This document shows, one piece after another, positions 63,701-64,000 of a DNA stretch of 64,000 nucleotides; within the stretch, counting starts at the first letter, position 1, and every line of letters begins with the position of its first letter. The stretch is from Mesorhizobium australicum WSM2073 (GTDB taxonomy: Bacteria > Pseudomonadota > Alphaproteobacteria > Rhizobiales > Rhizobiaceae). Under the pieces are notes generated by a model. That model did not search any database, was not told the DNA's origin, and saw nothing but the letters and a program-made list of their open reading frames with translations. Made by a program: the position numbers and the translations under genes. The stretch is from assembly GCF_000230995.2 (NCBI RefSeq), contig NC_019973.1:1178001-1242000 (forward strand), written 5' to 3'.

Positions 63701-64000
63701 CTGTTGTCGCCGAAAACGCGGCTGATCGCCGCGTTCGACCATCGCGACATCTTCATCGATCCCGATCCCGACATGGCGGCCTCGATGGCAGAGCGCGAGC
63801 GCATGTTCGCGCTGCCGCGTTCGAGCTGGCAGGACTATGACAAGACCAAGCTGTCGGATGGCGGCGTCATCGTTTCGCGCAGCCAGAAATCGATCACCTT
63901 GCCGGCTGCCGCGGCGGCGGCGATCGGACTTGCCAAGACGACCGCCGCGCCGGTCGAGATCATGACCGCCATTCTCAAGGCGCCGGTCGACCTCTTGTGG
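60749..64000 (+). CDS. NAD-dependent glutamate dehydrogenase, large type (partial at window end)
   Basis: First 1084 codons of a roughly 1600-residue NAD-glutamate dehydrogenase, which releases ammonia and 2-oxoglutarate from glutamate. The start ATG 60749 follows GGGAGG. The N-terminal ACT-like regulatory part includes VTVITVVNDNMPFLFDSILG and AEAIAFLEWLRDDNFTFLGM. The catalytic part begins near residue 785 with PVARGGLRWSDRAQDYRTEV, then VKNAVIVPVGAKGGFYPKK, where the substrate Lys lies, and MGITAKGAWEAVKRHF. The frame is open to the last base. A 1022-codon open frame runs antisense to it but is not a gene. Confidence 0.93.
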   Translation, partial: MASVKSAAKSKKKAPAAKADDRPARLADYLLARAPAEDIAAYDVADLERAADLAGQAVAAHKKGECVVAVDADSGVVREGRPVTVITVVNDNMPFLFDSILGEVTETAGEPTLVTHPVITVRHGKTGVDEILGDGNFARDDGSHDRLSVIHVHIPRLTPEQANGLAERLRKMLGQVHAAVNDWRPMLARLDQAISEFRYSAVPLDKKSVAEAIAFLEWLRDDNFTFLGMREFKYTGGEESGNLERAEKPGLGILTDPDVLVLRRGTEAVTTTPEIRAFLHGPEPLIVTKANAKSLVHRRIYLDYIGVKTYSAKGTLAGELRIVGLFTSTAYTRSVMKIPYLRSKAETIIAKSGFDRHDHSGKALINVLESYPRDELFQVPVPILRKHAAAILGLVERPRVRALVRVDQFDRFVSILVFVPRDRYDSVVREKIGTYLKTAFEGRLSAYYPAFPEGGLARVHFIIGRSGGKTPKVEQATIEAAIRDIVRTWEDALADAAEASGSDPALKAIAARLPESYRDTFSAGVALADAGRIAKISAGNPIAIDYYRHAEQKPHQAALKIYHHGSPVALSRRVPVLENIGFRVISERTFEVGDDQSGMVFIHDMELENSYGKPIDLADGGALFEDAFLSVWRGDVDNDGYNGLAQTAGLWSGEITILRAYGRYLQQVGIPQSQDFIAAALNRYPEIARGLHALFIARLGPTAETEGVVAAKHLKAKIKDALEDVPNIDDDTIIRRYLNLIEASLRTNHFVADTKEKGQSLAIKLESQAVEGLPAPRPWREIFVYGSEVEGLHLRFGPVARGGLRWSDRAQDYRTEVLGLVKAQQVKNAVIVPVGAKGGFYPKKLPMSAGRDAIFEAGTSAYKNFVSSLLSITDNIGLDGVIPPAGVVRRDQDDPYFVVAADKGTATFSDTANAISEKHGFWLDDAFASGGSAGYDHKKMGITAKGAWEAVKRHFREMNRDIQTSPFSVVGVGDMSGDVFGNGMLLSPKTRLIAAFDHRDIFIDPDPDMAASMAERERMFALPRSSWQDYDKTKLSDGGVIVSRSQKSITLPAAAAAAIGLAKTTAAPVEIMTAILKAPVDLLW

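Noticed and set aside
60674-63742. Minus-strand open frame of 1022 codons
   Set aside because: It is the antisense shadow of the plus-strand NAD-glutamate dehydrogenase gene, whose translation has clear family motifs; the antisense product is Arg/His/Asp-rich without recognisable domains.

Overview
The window is 64 kb of GC-rich chromosome-like DNA from an alphaproteobacterium, most probably a member of the Rhizobiales close to Mesorhizobium. The reasons are the density of ABC uptake systems and dedicated regulators, a pcaR/pcaIJF arrangement of rhizobial type, a TGA-N9-TCA iron-responsive operator of the kind read by RirA, a large NAD-dependent glutamate dehydrogenase, and hairpin-forming intergenic repeats. 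No phage, transposase, CRISPR array or conjugation gene was seen. The genus is an inference from gene content, not from a marker gene.

Left part (1-16.2 kb): the end of a ribose/xylose-type sugar ABC transporter (ATPase and two permeases), a fused enoyl-CoA hydratase/3-hydroxyacyl-CoA dehydrogenase, then a LuxR-type regulator divergent from a polyamine-type ABC transporter (ATPase, Tat-exported binding protein, two permeases) and a short-chain dehydrogenase. After a Gly/Asn-rich secreted protein come two decayed genes, a class A beta-lactamase tail and a glycosyltransferase that has lost its middle. Next are a glutamine-synthetase-like ligase and an FAD amine oxidase, which with the transporter suggest polyamine uptake and gamma-glutamyl-type catabolism.

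16.2-31 kb: pcaR (IclR) divergent from pcaIJF (end of the beta-ketoadipate pathway), with a perfect 15-bp dyad between them. Then a BMP-type (nucleoside-like) ABC transporter, a 51-residue membrane protein behind a perfect operator-like repeat, a luciferase-like monooxygenase, a convergent isochorismatase-fold amidase, and an iron operon fhuC-exbB-exbD-tonB behind an IRO box. Small orphan genes and an XRE regulator follow.

32-41.2 kb: tRNA-Ala(CGC), yggT, a yggU-type gene, then a divergent carbohydrate locus. SDR, MalK/UgpC-type ATPase and RpiR regulator lie on the minus strand; binding protein, two permeases and an M81 (MlrC-type) peptidase lie on the plus strand.

41.2-64 kb: mostly housekeeping and small metabolic genes. 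These are an M3 oligopeptidase, beta carbonic anhydrase, pyridoxal kinase, a lemA cluster with three TPM-domain proteins (two of them recent tandem duplicates), GNAT, inorganic pyrophosphatase, a TetR/MFS pair with twin operators, typA/bipA with a clear terminator, a DUF1062 protein, a LysE exporter, an AhpD-like protein and the first 1084 codons of NAD-glutamate dehydrogenase. The most unusual gene is an exported histidine/phenylalanine ammonia-lyase homologue at 58085-59905. Its cofactor-forming Ala-Ser-Gly is replaced by Gly-Glu-Gly and a further active-site Tyr by Glu, so it probably does not do classical ammonia-lyase chemistry.
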